A DNA stretch of 64,000 bases from Betaproteobacteria bacterium (GTDB lineage Bacteria > Pseudomonadota > Gammaproteobacteria > Burkholderiales > SG8-39): the NCBI GenBank assembly GCA_022340285.1, contig JAJDOG010000005.1, positions 42,126 to 106,125 of the forward strand. Reading direction: 5' to 3'. The notes beneath the pieces are model-generated. The model saw nothing but the letters and a program-made list of their open reading frames with translations. It searched no databases and was not told where the DNA came from. A program made the position numbers and the translations under genes. Shown here piece after piece: positions 48,351 to 56,564 of the stretch (the first letter of the stretch is position 1; each line of letters starts with the position of its first letter).

Positions 48351-49106
48351 ATGAGGCTCATCCGTCCCTTCGTCTTGGCAGCAGTCATGGGATTTTCCAC
48401 TTCGACATCGGCTGATTCGCAGGACCCACACGCCGCGCAGCGAGCCGCGCTGCTGAGGGAGATCGCGGCCATGGCCCGCGCAACCGGATTCGAGACCGGG
48501 TATCCCGCCTTCAGCAAAGCGGTCATGGCGGCGATGGGCAAGGTCGAGCGTCACCGATTCGTTCCGTTCGACGAAGTGCGCTACGCCTATGAGAATCGGC
48601 CCCTGCCGATCGGTCACGGACAGACGATCTCCCAGCCCTACATCGTTGCGCTGATGACCGAGCTCGCTGCGCCCAAGCCCGGCGACGTGGTGCTCGAGGT
48701 GGGCACCGGCTCGGGATACCAGGCCGCCGTGCTCGCCGAGCTCGCCGCAGAGGTCTACACGATCGAGATCGTGGAAGCGGTCGGCAAGCAGGGCGCCGTG
48801 AATCTTCAAGCTGCGGGCTACCGGAATGTTCACCCGCGCATCGGTGACGGCTACCACGGCTGGCCCGAGGTAGCGCCGTTTGACAGCATCCTGGTGACGG
48901 CTGCGGCCCCCGAGGTGCCGCCGGCGCTCATCGAGCAATTGAAGCCGGGTGGACGGCTGGTCATTCCCGTAGGAGGACGATGGGACGTGCAGGAACTGCT
49001 CGTCATCGAAAAGAACGAAGACGGCTCCACCACGACCAAGAAAACGATTCCCGTCCGGTTCGTACCCTTGACGCGCAGCGCCCCCCCTTCCGGAAAGACA
49101 CGATGA
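48351..49106 (+). CDS. exported protein-L-isoaspartate O-methyltransferase
   Basis: A 251-residue PCMT-fold methyltransferase with an N-terminal signal peptide (MRLIRPFVLAAVMGFSTSTSA, cut near residue 21). The SAM site is VVLEVGTGSGYQAAVLAEL (about 113-131), preceded by IGHGQTISQPYIVALM and followed by ILVTAAAPEVP, all typical of PIMT. It repairs isoaspartyl residues in aged proteins, here probably in the periplasm. The source of periplasmic SAM is a problem for this reading. Its stop overlaps the dehalogenase ATG (ATGA). The 212 bases upstream include an AT-rich patch (about 48150-48230). Confidence 0.85.
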   Translation: MRLIRPFVLAAVMGFSTSTSADSQDPHAAQRAALLREIAAMARATGFETGYPAFSKAVMAAMGKVERHRFVPFDEVRYAYENRPLPIGHGQTISQPYIVALMTELAAPKPGDVVLEVGTGSGYQAAVLAELAAEVYTIEIVEAVGKQGAVNLQAAGYRNVHPRIGDGYHGWPEVAPFDSILVTAAAPEVPPALIEQLKPGGRLVIPVGGRWDVQELLVIEKNEDGSTTTKKTIPVRFVPLTRSAPPSGKTR

Positions 49107-50011
49107 CCAAGCAGCCCATCTCCGCCGCGTTTCCTTACCCGATGAAGCGCCTCAAGACGCTCGACAGCGAAATGGCGTACGTGGATGTCGGCGCCGGCGA
49201 CCCGATCGTCTTCCTGCATGGCAACCCGACATCTTCGTACCTGTGGCGCAATGTCGTTCCGCACGTTCAGAGCCTCGGCCGCTGTCTCGCCCCCGATCTG
49301 ATCGGGCACGGCCAGTCAGGCCGATCGCCGCGCCTTGCTTACCGCTATGCCGATCACATCGCCTATCTGGACGCGTGGTTCGAAAGCCTCGACCTCACGC
49401 GCAGGGTGATCCTGGTCGTCCACGACTGGGGTGCGGCGCTCGGCTTCTATCGCGCGTGCCGCTTCCCCGATCAGGTCTCCGCCATCGCCTACATGGAGGC
49501 CATGGTTCGCCCACGGCTCTGGACAGACCTTCCCCCGGAGCGCGTGCCGGTCTTCAAGGCGCTCCGCGGCAAGGAAGGCGAAAAGATGGTGCTCGAAGAC
49601 AACTTCTTCATCGAAAAGATGCTGTTCGAGGCGGGTGTCGTGCGCAAGCTCACCGATGCCGAGAAGGCAGTGTACCGGGCGCCGTTCGAAACGCCCGGTG
49701 AATCCCGACTCCCGACGCTGCTCTGGCCACGCGAGATCGTGTTCGATGGAGAGCCGGCGGATAACTTCCCACTGATCAAGCGCTACAGCGACTGGCTCGC
49801 CGGGAGCAAGACGTTGCCCAAGCTGTTCGTCAATGCGGAGATGGGGCACGGACTGGCCGGCGCCGCGCGCGATTTCTGCCGGACCTGGCCCAACCAGCGC
49901 GAGATCACCGTGCCTGCCAAGCACTACCTCCAGGAAGATTGCCCGCACGAGATCGGCGCGGCGCTCGCCGAATTCGTCGCGCGAGTTCGCGCCGGAACCT
50001 TTACGCCCTGA
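49103..50011 (+). CDS. haloalkane dehalogenase (HLD-II type)
   Basis: A 302-residue alpha/beta hydrolase. The halide-binding Asn41 is in HGNPTSSYLWRN, the nucleophile Asp108 and second halide residue Trp109 in VVHDWGAA, the catalytic acid Glu132 in AYMEAMVRP, and His274 in HYLQEDCPHEIG. The Asp-His-Glu triad with the Asn-Trp pair is the HLD-II signature, as in DhaA, DmbA and LinB. It cleaves carbon-halogen bonds of haloalkanes to alcohols. Its coupling to an exported methyltransferase is odd. The end overlaps the convergent MFS gene by 11 bases. Confidence 0.92.
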   Translation: MTKQPISAAFPYPMKRLKTLDSEMAYVDVGAGDPIVFLHGNPTSSYLWRNVVPHVQSLGRCLAPDLIGHGQSGRSPRLAYRYADHIAYLDAWFESLDLTRRVILVVHDWGAALGFYRACRFPDQVSAIAYMEAMVRPRLWTDLPPERVPVFKALRGKEGEKMVLEDNFFIEKMLFEAGVVRKLTDAEKAVYRAPFETPGESRLPTLLWPREIVFDGEPADNFPLIKRYSDWLAGSKTLPKLFVNAEMGHGLAGAARDFCRTWPNQREITVPAKHYLQEDCPHEIGAALAEFVARVRAGTFTP

Positions 50012-51209
50012 CCGACGCGGCCGGCCGGGCGGTGCGCTGGACAACCAGCGCCGCGCTCGCCGCCACAACACCTAGAGCGCACACGCCGAGCCAGCCGACG
50101 AGCGTCAAGGTCAGGGTCATGACCAACGCACCGGTCGCATTGCCGCCCCAGACGTGAACGGCATACACGGTGTTCGAGCGACTGCGTGCTGCCGGGTCGA
50201 GACCGATGACGTAAGCCTGATTGGCGACCATCGCCGTACGCAATCCGCAATCGAGCAATGCCGCGCCAGCGACCACAGCCACGACCGTGAGACCTGCCAT
50301 CCCGAACACCAGAAATGCGACGATGACCAGGGCCGCGCCGGCCGAGACGACCGGCCGCACGCCGCTACGGTCCATCCAGCGACCCGCGGAACGCGCGATG
50401 AGCACACCGGCCGCGCCGGGAATGCCGATCAAGCCCGCGTACGCGGGTCCCAGACCGTGCAGCGCCTCGAGCATCTGCGCGAGGGTGGCCCAGAATCCGC
50501 CATAGCAGATTCCCAGCAGAAACTGGATGATCGATGCCCGGCGCAGCTCCGCGCGCTCGCGCCACATCGCGAGGAGCGATCGCATGAGTGCGCCGTAGGC
50601 GAGGCCCGTCCCCGATCCCGCGCTGGGAAGGCGCGTGAGCAGCACCGGCAGGAAGCCTGTTAGCAGAACCCCGTATAGCACGTAGGTCCAGCGCCAGCCG
50701 ATGAGCGAAGCCATTGCGCCCGAGCCCACGCGCGCAAGCAGGATCCCGATGAAGAGTCCGGAGAGCGCGGTGCCGATTGCTCGCCCGCGCTCCGCCGGCT
50801 CGACCAGTTCTGCCACAAGCGCAAGGATGTCCTGCGAGACGCTGGCGCTCACGCCTGCTGCAAAGCTCGCTGCCGCGAGCACCGTCAGCGTCGGCGCCAC
50901 CGCGATCACGAAAACGGACGCCATCAGGCAGCAGAACTTCACCAGGATGATCCATCGCTTGTCGTAGCGGTCCCCGAGCGGAACGAGGAACAGGGTTCCG
51001 GTGAGAAAGCCGCTCAACGACAGCGTCGGCACCCAGCCCACCGTCGCAGCGTCCGCATTGAACACGCGGCCAAACTCGGCGAGCAGCGGCGTCTGAAAGT
51101 GAATGCTTCCGGCCGTGGCCAGGACGGTCACGGCTAGAAAGAGCATCAGCCCCCGACCGACCACTTTGGGTTCTGGACCGGCGCTCGGGGCCGCACCTTC
51201 GATCGTCAC
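50001..51209 (-). CDS. MFS transporter
   Basis: A 402-residue major-facilitator protein with about 12 membrane helices and the loop 2-3 motif GDRYDKRW (about 78-86). The N-terminal VGWVPTLSLSGFLTGTLFLVPLGD and the central sequence fit the drug/sugar-efflux (YnfM/AraJ-like) groups. The substrate is unknown. It follows the PhzS-like flavoprotein gene by about 51 bases on the same strand, so it may export or import that enzyme's product or substrate. Confidence 0.88.
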   Translation of the reverse strand: MTIEGAAPSAGPEPKVVGRGLMLFLAVTVLATAGSIHFQTPLLAEFGRVFNADAATVGWVPTLSLSGFLTGTLFLVPLGDRYDKRWIILVKFCCLMASVFVIAVAPTLTVLAAASFAAGVSASVSQDILALVAELVEPAERGRAIGTALSGLFIGILLARVGSGAMASLIGWRWTYVLYGVLLTGFLPVLLTRLPSAGSGTGLAYGALMRSLLAMWRERAELRRASIIQFLLGICYGGFWATLAQMLEALHGLGPAYAGLIGIPGAAGVLIARSAGRWMDRSGVRPVVSAGAALVIVAFLVFGMAGLTVVAVVAGAALLDCGLRTAMVANQAYVIGLDPAARSRSNTVYAVHVWGGNATGALVMTLTLTLVGWLGVCALGVVAASAALVVQRTARPAASVRA

Positions 51210-51260
51210 AGGCTCGGGAGTCCTGGTTGGCCGATCGATCCGAGCCCGGGAGCGGGCGCG

Positions 51261-52502
51261 TCAGCCGGCCGGTTGTAGGGTGTCGAGCGCAAAGCCGGCG
51301 ATCTGTTTGTACCGCTCGGATATCGCCCGGAGCTCGTCCTGGCTGATGACGTCGTCGATGCTGTCGAAGGGCTCTCCGCCGGTGAGCTCTTCGACCTTGA
51401 TGTTGATGTAGTCCGGGGGAAACTCGCGGTTCGTGCGCACCACTCGCGCGGTCGCTTCCAGGCGTGCCTCCTGGTAGGCGCGCAGGGCAGCGCGAGGCTC
51501 GGCAGACTCCGCCAGCAGCTCCGCGAGCGTCCGCGCGTCGATGACGCCCTGTGCCGCGCCGTTCGAGCCGCGCGGATACATGGGGTGCGCCGCGTCGCCC
51601 ATGAAAGTGATGCGGCCGAACGTCCATTGCGACACGGGATCCTTGTCCACCATCGGGTATTCGAGAATCTGGTCCGCGCCCCTGATCAGCTCCGCGACGT
51701 CAAGCCACTCGAAATGCCAGTTCCGGTAGAGAGGCAAGAAATCCTCGAACCGCCCCGGCTTGTTCCAGTCGTTCATCTCCACGTCGGCCTGGCGCACCTC
51801 GGCCATCCAGTTGACCAGCTGGTTCCCCTCCCCGTCCACGTTGTCGACGATCGGGTAGATCACCATCTTGCCGGTTTCCACGGACCCGATGCGCAGGTAG
51901 CTGCGTCCGGTCAGAATCGGCTTGCGACGCGTCACGCCGCGCCAGGTGTTGATGCCCGAGAATGCCACCTGCTCGTCGGGATAGAATTTTCGACGCACAA
52001 CCGAATTGATGCCGTCGCAGGCCACGGCGATCTCACCCCGGACCGGCTCGCGTGCGGCGCCCGAAGAGGTGTCGTTGAAATACGCCGTCACGCCGTGCTC
52101 ATCCTGCTCGATGCCGGTGCAGTGGTGATCGATGAGCACGCTGTCGGCGCCCAGCCGCTCGCGTGCCTCCTCGTAGAGGATCCGGTGCAGCTTTCCGCGA
52201 TGGATACCGAGCTCCGGAAACGGGTAACCGGCGAACCTACCGCGCGGCTCCCTGTAGATGTACTGGCCGTGCCGGTTGAAAAAGACGCTTTCCTCGTTCT
52301 CGATCCCCACCGATCGCAACCGGTCTTCGAGGCCCAACGCAATGAACTCCCGCATGGCGTGGGGAAGCAGCGTGATGCCGACGCCCAGTTCCCTCACTTC
52401 CGGCGCGCTTTCGTAGACCCGGCAGGCAATCCCCCGTTGCTTCAGGCCCAGCGCAAAGCTGAGGCCGGCAATCCCGCCCCCGATCACGATGATTCCGGAC
52501 AT
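51261..52502 (-). CDS. FAD-dependent monooxygenase, PhzS-like
   Basis: A 413-residue group A flavin monooxygenase. It has the FAD motif GGGIAGLSFALGLKQRG (8-24), the DG motif CDGINSVVR, and GDAAHPMYPRGSNGAAQ. INTWRGVTR, NWMAEV, and EWLDVAELIRGADQILEYPMVDKDP closely follow the Pseudomonas PhzS pattern (5-methylphenazine-1-carboxylate monooxygenase) as I remember it. No phenazine biosynthesis genes are near, so it more likely hydroxylates another aromatic or heterocycle. The start at MSGIIVIGGG was chosen over an upstream in-frame ATG without family likeness. Confidence 0.85.
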   Translation of the reverse strand: MSGIIVIGGGIAGLSFALGLKQRGIACRVYESAPEVRELGVGITLLPHAMREFIALGLEDRLRSVGIENEESVFFNRHGQYIYREPRGRFAGYPFPELGIHRGKLHRILYEEARERLGADSVLIDHHCTGIEQDEHGVTAYFNDTSSGAAREPVRGEIAVACDGINSVVRRKFYPDEQVAFSGINTWRGVTRRKPILTGRSYLRIGSVETGKMVIYPIVDNVDGEGNQLVNWMAEVRQADVEMNDWNKPGRFEDFLPLYRNWHFEWLDVAELIRGADQILEYPMVDKDPVSQWTFGRITFMGDAAHPMYPRGSNGAAQGVIDARTLAELLAESAEPRAALRAYQEARLEATARVVRTNREFPPDYINIKVEELTGGEPFDSIDDVISQDELRAISERYKQIAGFALDTLQPAG

Positions 52503-52563
52503 CCGCCCCGTCGCTCCTCTTCGATTTCTTGTCCAACCAGAACGCGCGCTAAGGGCGCTTCGC

Positions 52564-53379
52564 TCAAAGTGCCTCGACATGCATCCGCGCGCCGGGGTCG
52601 ATACGGAAGATCGCACCCTCCGCGAAAGACTCCCACGGCTCGCCGCGCGTGATCGGCTCGGACGCTACCACGATGGCGTGGTAGTCGTCCGGCGGCACGC
52701 CCTCCACGTGCAGTGCGCCGCCGCACACTTCACATGGGTGGATGCGATCCCGCAACGTATACCAGAGCGTGCGCCCGATTCGCGCGCCTACGCTCTCCCG
52801 GCCGTCCGTTAGTAGAAAATTCAATCCGAATTCCGCTTCCGGCGCTTCACGCCGTGCCCACTCCATCAGTCCGGTCACTCCGAGGCGCACCGCATCGACC
52901 AGGGATTTCTCCGGCTGAGTTTCGATGTGCGCGAGCAGGAAATGGAAGATATGCTCGCTGTCGGTCTGACCCTGGATCGCTCTGCGCTGGTCCGCCGTCG
53001 TCTCGGCGAGCATGCGGTCGCGCAGTACCGGAAACGCACCAAGGGTGCCATTGTGGGCGAAGAGCCATCGGCCATGCGAGAAGGGATGCGTGTTCTCGGG
53101 CCGCAGGTCGCCGAACGTCGCGCGTCGCACGTGCGCGAGCACGGTGCACGAGTGAGCCTGTGCCGAGACCCAGCGAAACGCCGTGCTCTGGCTCGCGGCC
53201 TTGGCCTGCCGCACGACGCGCGGCGTGTTGCCGTTGTGGATGGCGAGACCCCATCCGTCCGGATGGCTATGACCGTGCGCGTCCTTCAGGCTCTGCGCGA
53301 GCAGCGAGTTCTCCGCTCGGATCAACTCGCATTCGACTTTCCGGGGGTAGCTCGAGCGGAAGCCATACAGTCGGCACAT
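52564..53379 (-). CDS. class II glutamine amidotransferase-like protein
   Basis: A 271-residue Ntn-type amidotransferase. Cys2 of MCRLYGF is the nucleophile after removal of Met1, which fixes the start. HPDGWGLAI, HVRRAT and THPFSHGRWLFAHNGTLG are the family's glutamine-site segments. It is close to the YafJ/EgtC-like group. The partner domain for ammonia use is absent, so its substrate is unclear. A minus-strand TATAAT lies at 53433-53428, about 49 bases before the start. Confidence 0.88.
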   Translation of the reverse strand: MCRLYGFRSSYPRKVECELIRAENSLLAQSLKDAHGHSHPDGWGLAIHNGNTPRVVRQAKAASQSTAFRWVSAQAHSCTVLAHVRRATFGDLRPENTHPFSHGRWLFAHNGTLGAFPVLRDRMLAETTADQRRAIQGQTDSEHIFHFLLAHIETQPEKSLVDAVRLGVTGLMEWARREAPEAEFGLNFLLTDGRESVGARIGRTLWYTLRDRIHPCEVCGGALHVEGVPPDDYHAIVVASEPITRGEPWESFAEGAIFRIDPGARMHVEAL

Positions 53380-53563
53380 TTTCGGGGTGCAGTCGGCTCG
53401 CGCTCGCGCGGTGTCGGTCGAGCCGGGATTATATGCGACCGAACCGCTGACCAGTCGGAACAAGCGCACGCTGCACGGTCGGGCGAGATTGCCGTCGGCG
53501 CGGAGCGTCGCGGACGCCAGCCCGCAAGCCCGAAGGAGTTGCGGCTCGAGACGGCCGGCTTAG

Positions 53564-54106
53564 TCAGTTCACGGCATCCAGGGCGAAAAAGGCGCTGACG
53601 GTCGCCTGGACCTCGTCGGTCGTCACGAACGCCAACGCGGGAGCACCCTCGGGCCATTGGCAGCTCAGCACGTACCCGGCGTGCTTCGGGTCCGAGACGA
53701 GCCGGTAGTGGGTCACGCTGACCGGGGCGCTTCCACCGCGCGACGTCCGGTCGTCGTAGTCGATGTTGCGGACAGTGAATGTCACCGGTTTGAGGGTGCG
53801 CGGCACGCCGGCGCCCGCGGTTGCGAAGCGGCAGAAGGGCGCATTCCTGGCGACGCTGCCCGAAGGCACGATCGCATTGCTCTGGAACAGCAGGGGGCCT
53901 CCGCTCGCCGGTAGGGTGAGCGGAACGCGGAGCGTCATCCGGGACCCGGTCAAGATGTCGGTCGGCGCGGCGGGTGCCATCGGCGTCTGGGCTTCCTGTT
54001 GCGCGGCATAGTTCGTCGGAGTGCACGCGTCCAGCACAAGAACGGCGGCGGCGATTGCGAGAATTTTCGTCCAAAAGCTTGTCGATATCGTTTTCGAGCG
54101 GCTCAT
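53564..54106 (-). CDS. putative lipoprotein
   Basis: A 180-residue protein starting MSRSKTISTSFW. The hydrophobic segment (about 14-26) ends in the lipobox LDAC, so it is probably lipid-anchored. A short Pro/Ala/Gln-rich linker is followed by a small beta-rich domain with two Cys (FCRF, LSCQW) that could form a disulfide. I do not recognise the family. The gene is divergent from the DUF4124 gene. Confidence 0.68.
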   Translation of the reverse strand: MSRSKTISTSFWTKILAIAAAVLVLDACTPTNYAAQQEAQTPMAPAAPTDILTGSRMTLRVPLTLPASGGPLLFQSNAIVPSGSVARNAPFCRFATAGAGVPRTLKPVTFTVRNIDYDDRTSRGGSAPVSVTHYRLVSDPKHAGYVLSCQWPEGAPALAFVTTDEVQATVSAFFALDAVN

Positions 54107-54327
54107 CGGGCTCTCACTGTCAAGTCGTTTTACGATGGTCTGGCGGCTTGGTAAGCTCTGGGGCGCGCGCCAATGGCGTCCAAAATTGGTACAGAATACA
54201 TCCTGAGGCAATCGATTCCGAGACCCATGCCGAGTGTCGTTGCTCTCGCGCGGAAGCGCTTCGCAAGATTGCGGAAGATCGCGGACATCCTCGGAGATTC
54301 TCGGATAGTGTACCGGAGGAACGCCTG

Positions 54328-54834
54328 ATGAAGCTCGCTCGCATCGCACTCGCATGGTCCCTGCTCGGCTTGGCCGCTACGCCGGCGCTGGCACAGCATG
54401 TCTACAAGTACCGGATGCCCGACGGCACGACTCTGTATACCGACAGTCAGTCTGGATTCACGGATCAGTACATCAAAGGAAAGCTGGAAGAAACACTGGC
54501 CGAACCTGCTCCGGCCCCCACCGAGGTCGACGCCGCGATGCGCGCTCGTCGCGAAGCCCGCGCCATGAACGCGAGCGATGCGGCGAAGGCTCAGGCAAGC
54601 GGCGCCGACTCGGCCTATGGAATGCTTGTCGCGGCCCGCCAGGCATTGCAGAACGCGGAGCAGGCGCTTCAGGCAGGGCTCGAGCCCTTGCCCGGGGAAC
54701 GCCTCGGAATCGTGGACGGTCACACGCGCTTGAGCCCGGCATACTGGGCACGCGTCCGGAAGCTTCGCGAGGATGTCGAGGCGGCGCGCGATCGCGTCGA
54801 CCGGGCGACCAGCGCCTGGGTGCAGGCGCGATGA
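54328..54834 (+). CDS. DUF4124 domain protein with coiled-coil tail
   Basis: A 168-residue exported protein. The signal peptide covers residues 1-22 (LAATPALA). Residues about 23-50 (HVYKYRMPDGTTLYTDSQ) match the short DUF4124 domain, found at the N-terminus of many proteobacterial envelope proteins. The rest is helical and charged (RKLREDVEAARDRVDRATSAW), probably a coiled coil. GGAGGAACGCC precedes the ATG. Function unknown. The oxygenase gene follows 37 bases later. Confidence 0.75.
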   Translation: MKLARIALAWSLLGLAATPALAQHVYKYRMPDGTTLYTDSQSGFTDQYIKGKLEETLAEPAPAPTEVDAAMRARREARAMNASDAAKAQASGADSAYGMLVAARQALQNAEQALQAGLEPLPGERLGIVDGHTRLSPAYWARVRKLREDVEAARDRVDRATSAWVQAR

Positions 54835-54871
54835 TCGGGACCCGATACGAATCACGGATCAGGAATCGAAC

Positions 54872-55900
54872 ATGGCAGTACAAGATTTCACCCTGAAACC
54901 CTCGAAGACCGGTGACTTCCCGCGCCGGGCGCTGCCGGTCATGGACGTCGGGGCGTTCCTGGCGGGCGATCGGCGGGGGTTCGACGAGCTCGCTCGCCGG
55001 TGGGGCGAAACCTGCGAGTCGGTCGGATTCATGTGCGTCGTCGGCCACGGAATCCCCGACGACCTGGTCGCCCGGGCCGAGGCCGAGGTCAAGCGCTTTC
55101 ACGATCTCGCCATGGAGGACAAGCTCAAGATCAAGGTCAACGAGCATCAGCGCGGCTACATCCCGCCCAAGGCGACGATCGTCAAGCACTCGACCTACCA
55201 CGACAACACGCGACTCGACAGCAACGAGACCCTGGTGCTCGCGACCGAGTACGGCGCCGATCATCCGGGTCTACGGGCAGGCCGCCAGTTCTTCGGCCGC
55301 AATCCCTGGCCGGAGAACCTGCCGGGATTCCGGGCGACCGTGCTGGAGTTCATGTCCGCGATGAATGCGCTGGGACGCGCGACCCTGCCGATCTGGGCGG
55401 CCGCGCTCGGGTTGAAGGAAGACTTCTTCGTTCCGTACTTCGAGGACGGTTATACGTACTTCCGGATGGCGCACTATCCCCCCGACCCGAGCCCGCCGGA
55501 GAACCATTTCGGGCTGGGTGCGCACGCCGACACGGGGTTCATGACGTTCCTGCCGCCGGCCAAGGAAGAAGGCTTGCAGATTCTCGGTGAGGACGGCGTC
55601 TGGTTCTGGCCGGAAGTCGTCCCCGGAAGCCTCATCGTCAACATCGGGCAGTTTCTATCCCGGTGGACGAACGACCGTTTCCGCGCGACGCCGCACCGCG
55701 TGCTGCCACCTCAAAAAAACGACCGCTACTCGATGGCCTGTTTCGTCAACACCAGCCTGGACGTGGAGTGCAAGGTCCTCCCGACGTGCACGGACGACCG
55801 GCACCCGCCGAAGTATCCGGAACAGTCCTACGGCGCGTTCTTCAAGTGGTACATGGAGAACACGTACACCCACTACGGAAAGGTCTCGGGGCAGGCCTGA
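54872..55900 (+). CDS. isopenicillin N synthase-like Fe(II)/2-oxoglutarate oxygenase
   Basis: A 342-residue oxygenase. The iron ligands are His218 and Asp220 (HADTGF) and His275 (PHRVL); Arg285 in RYSMACF binds the 2-oxoglutarate (R-x-S). The N-terminal DIOX domain is present (ESVGFMCVVGHGIPDDLV). Related enzymes hydroxylate, desaturate or cyclise small molecules. No biosynthetic partner genes surround it, so the substrate is unknown. Confidence 0.9.
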   Translation: MAVQDFTLKPSKTGDFPRRALPVMDVGAFLAGDRRGFDELARRWGETCESVGFMCVVGHGIPDDLVARAEAEVKRFHDLAMEDKLKIKVNEHQRGYIPPKATIVKHSTYHDNTRLDSNETLVLATEYGADHPGLRAGRQFFGRNPWPENLPGFRATVLEFMSAMNALGRATLPIWAAALGLKEDFFVPYFEDGYTYFRMAHYPPDPSPPENHFGLGAHADTGFMTFLPPAKEEGLQILGEDGVWFWPEVVPGSLIVNIGQFLSRWTNDRFRATPHRVLPPQKNDRYSMACFVNTSLDVECKVLPTCTDDRHPPKYPEQSYGAFFKWYMENTYTHYGKVSGQA

Positions 55901-55916
55901 CGCCCCGGCGGTTGCC

Positions 55917-55936
55917 AGCCCGACCCGAATCGGGCT
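55917..55936 (+). terminator. possible weak terminator hairpin after the oxygenase gene
   Basis: AGCCCGA, loop CCCGAA, TCGGGCT, followed by a short pyrimidine stretch with few T residues. It lies 17 bases after the oxygenase stop. Confidence 0.35.
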
Positions 55937-56034
55937 TCCCTCGCCCGGCCCGAATCACACCGGAGCGCTTGGTTCCGGGTCCCCGTTCCCGGGAGCCGTG
56001 ATCTAGTTCACACGGAGCGGCGCCCCCCGTCCGC

Positions 56035-56055
56035 TTTTGTGCATCCGGCACAAAA
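56035..56055. promoter_or_regulatory. operator-like palindrome TTTTGTGC-N5-GCACAAAA
   Basis: A perfect 8-bp inverted repeat around ATCCG stands out from the GC-rich surroundings. It contains a T-N11-A core of the LysR type. It lies 105 bases before the small membrane-anchored gene at 56160. No LysR gene is in the window. Confidence 0.45.
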
Positions 56056-56159
56056 TGCCCTCGTCACCCGACCGGGAGTTCCTGGGCGCGGGCCCCTACA
56101 GTGTCCTCCATCGAGGCCAGCGAGTTTCGCAGGCCCGGAAAGCAAGCGAGGAGGATGAC

Positions 56160-56534
56160 ATGCGGAAGGGTCCCGGCGGAATCGACGAGTTCAAGATCGC
56201 TCGCGCCTTCGGCGCGGTCGCAGTGATGGTTGCTTTGTACGGCGTCACGCTTTCGGCGACGGCGCTGGTCGAGCAGCCGGTGGCGCGGAGCGCACAACCG
56301 CTGAGATGGTACGAGCAGACCGAGCCGGCGAAGCCGCGGCAGTCCGCCTCGTCGAACGTCGTCGAGCGTGACGTCTCCTTTTGGACCTCTGCCAAGCCGA
56401 AAGCCCGCGCGCTGCCCCCTAGCGCACGCGAGCCGAGGACTCGGATTGCCTCCTTCTGGGCCCCGCGCGACCCAGTTCGCAGCGACGACCTGAAATTGGC
56501 CAGCAGCCTCGAGCAGCCCAAAGACCAGTTCTGA
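56160..56534 (+). CDS. small membrane-anchored hypothetical protein
   Basis: A 124-residue protein starting MRKGPGGIDEFK, with GAGGAGG 4-10 bases before the ATG. One hydrophobic segment (about 16-38) is followed by a polar, Ser/Pro/Arg-rich tail. The tail has two similar segments, RDVSFWTSAKPKAR and TRIASFWAPRDPVR, sharing S-F-W. No family recognised. It faces the convergent amidohydrolase 30 bases away. Confidence 0.55.
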   Translation: MRKGPGGIDEFKIARAFGAVAVMVALYGVTLSATALVEQPVARSAQPLRWYEQTEPAKPRQSASSNVVERDVSFWTSAKPKARALPPSAREPRTRIASFWAPRDPVRSDDLKLASSLEQPKDQF

Positions 56535-56564
56535 CAGTCGCTCCGCGACGGCGCACCCGTCGCT

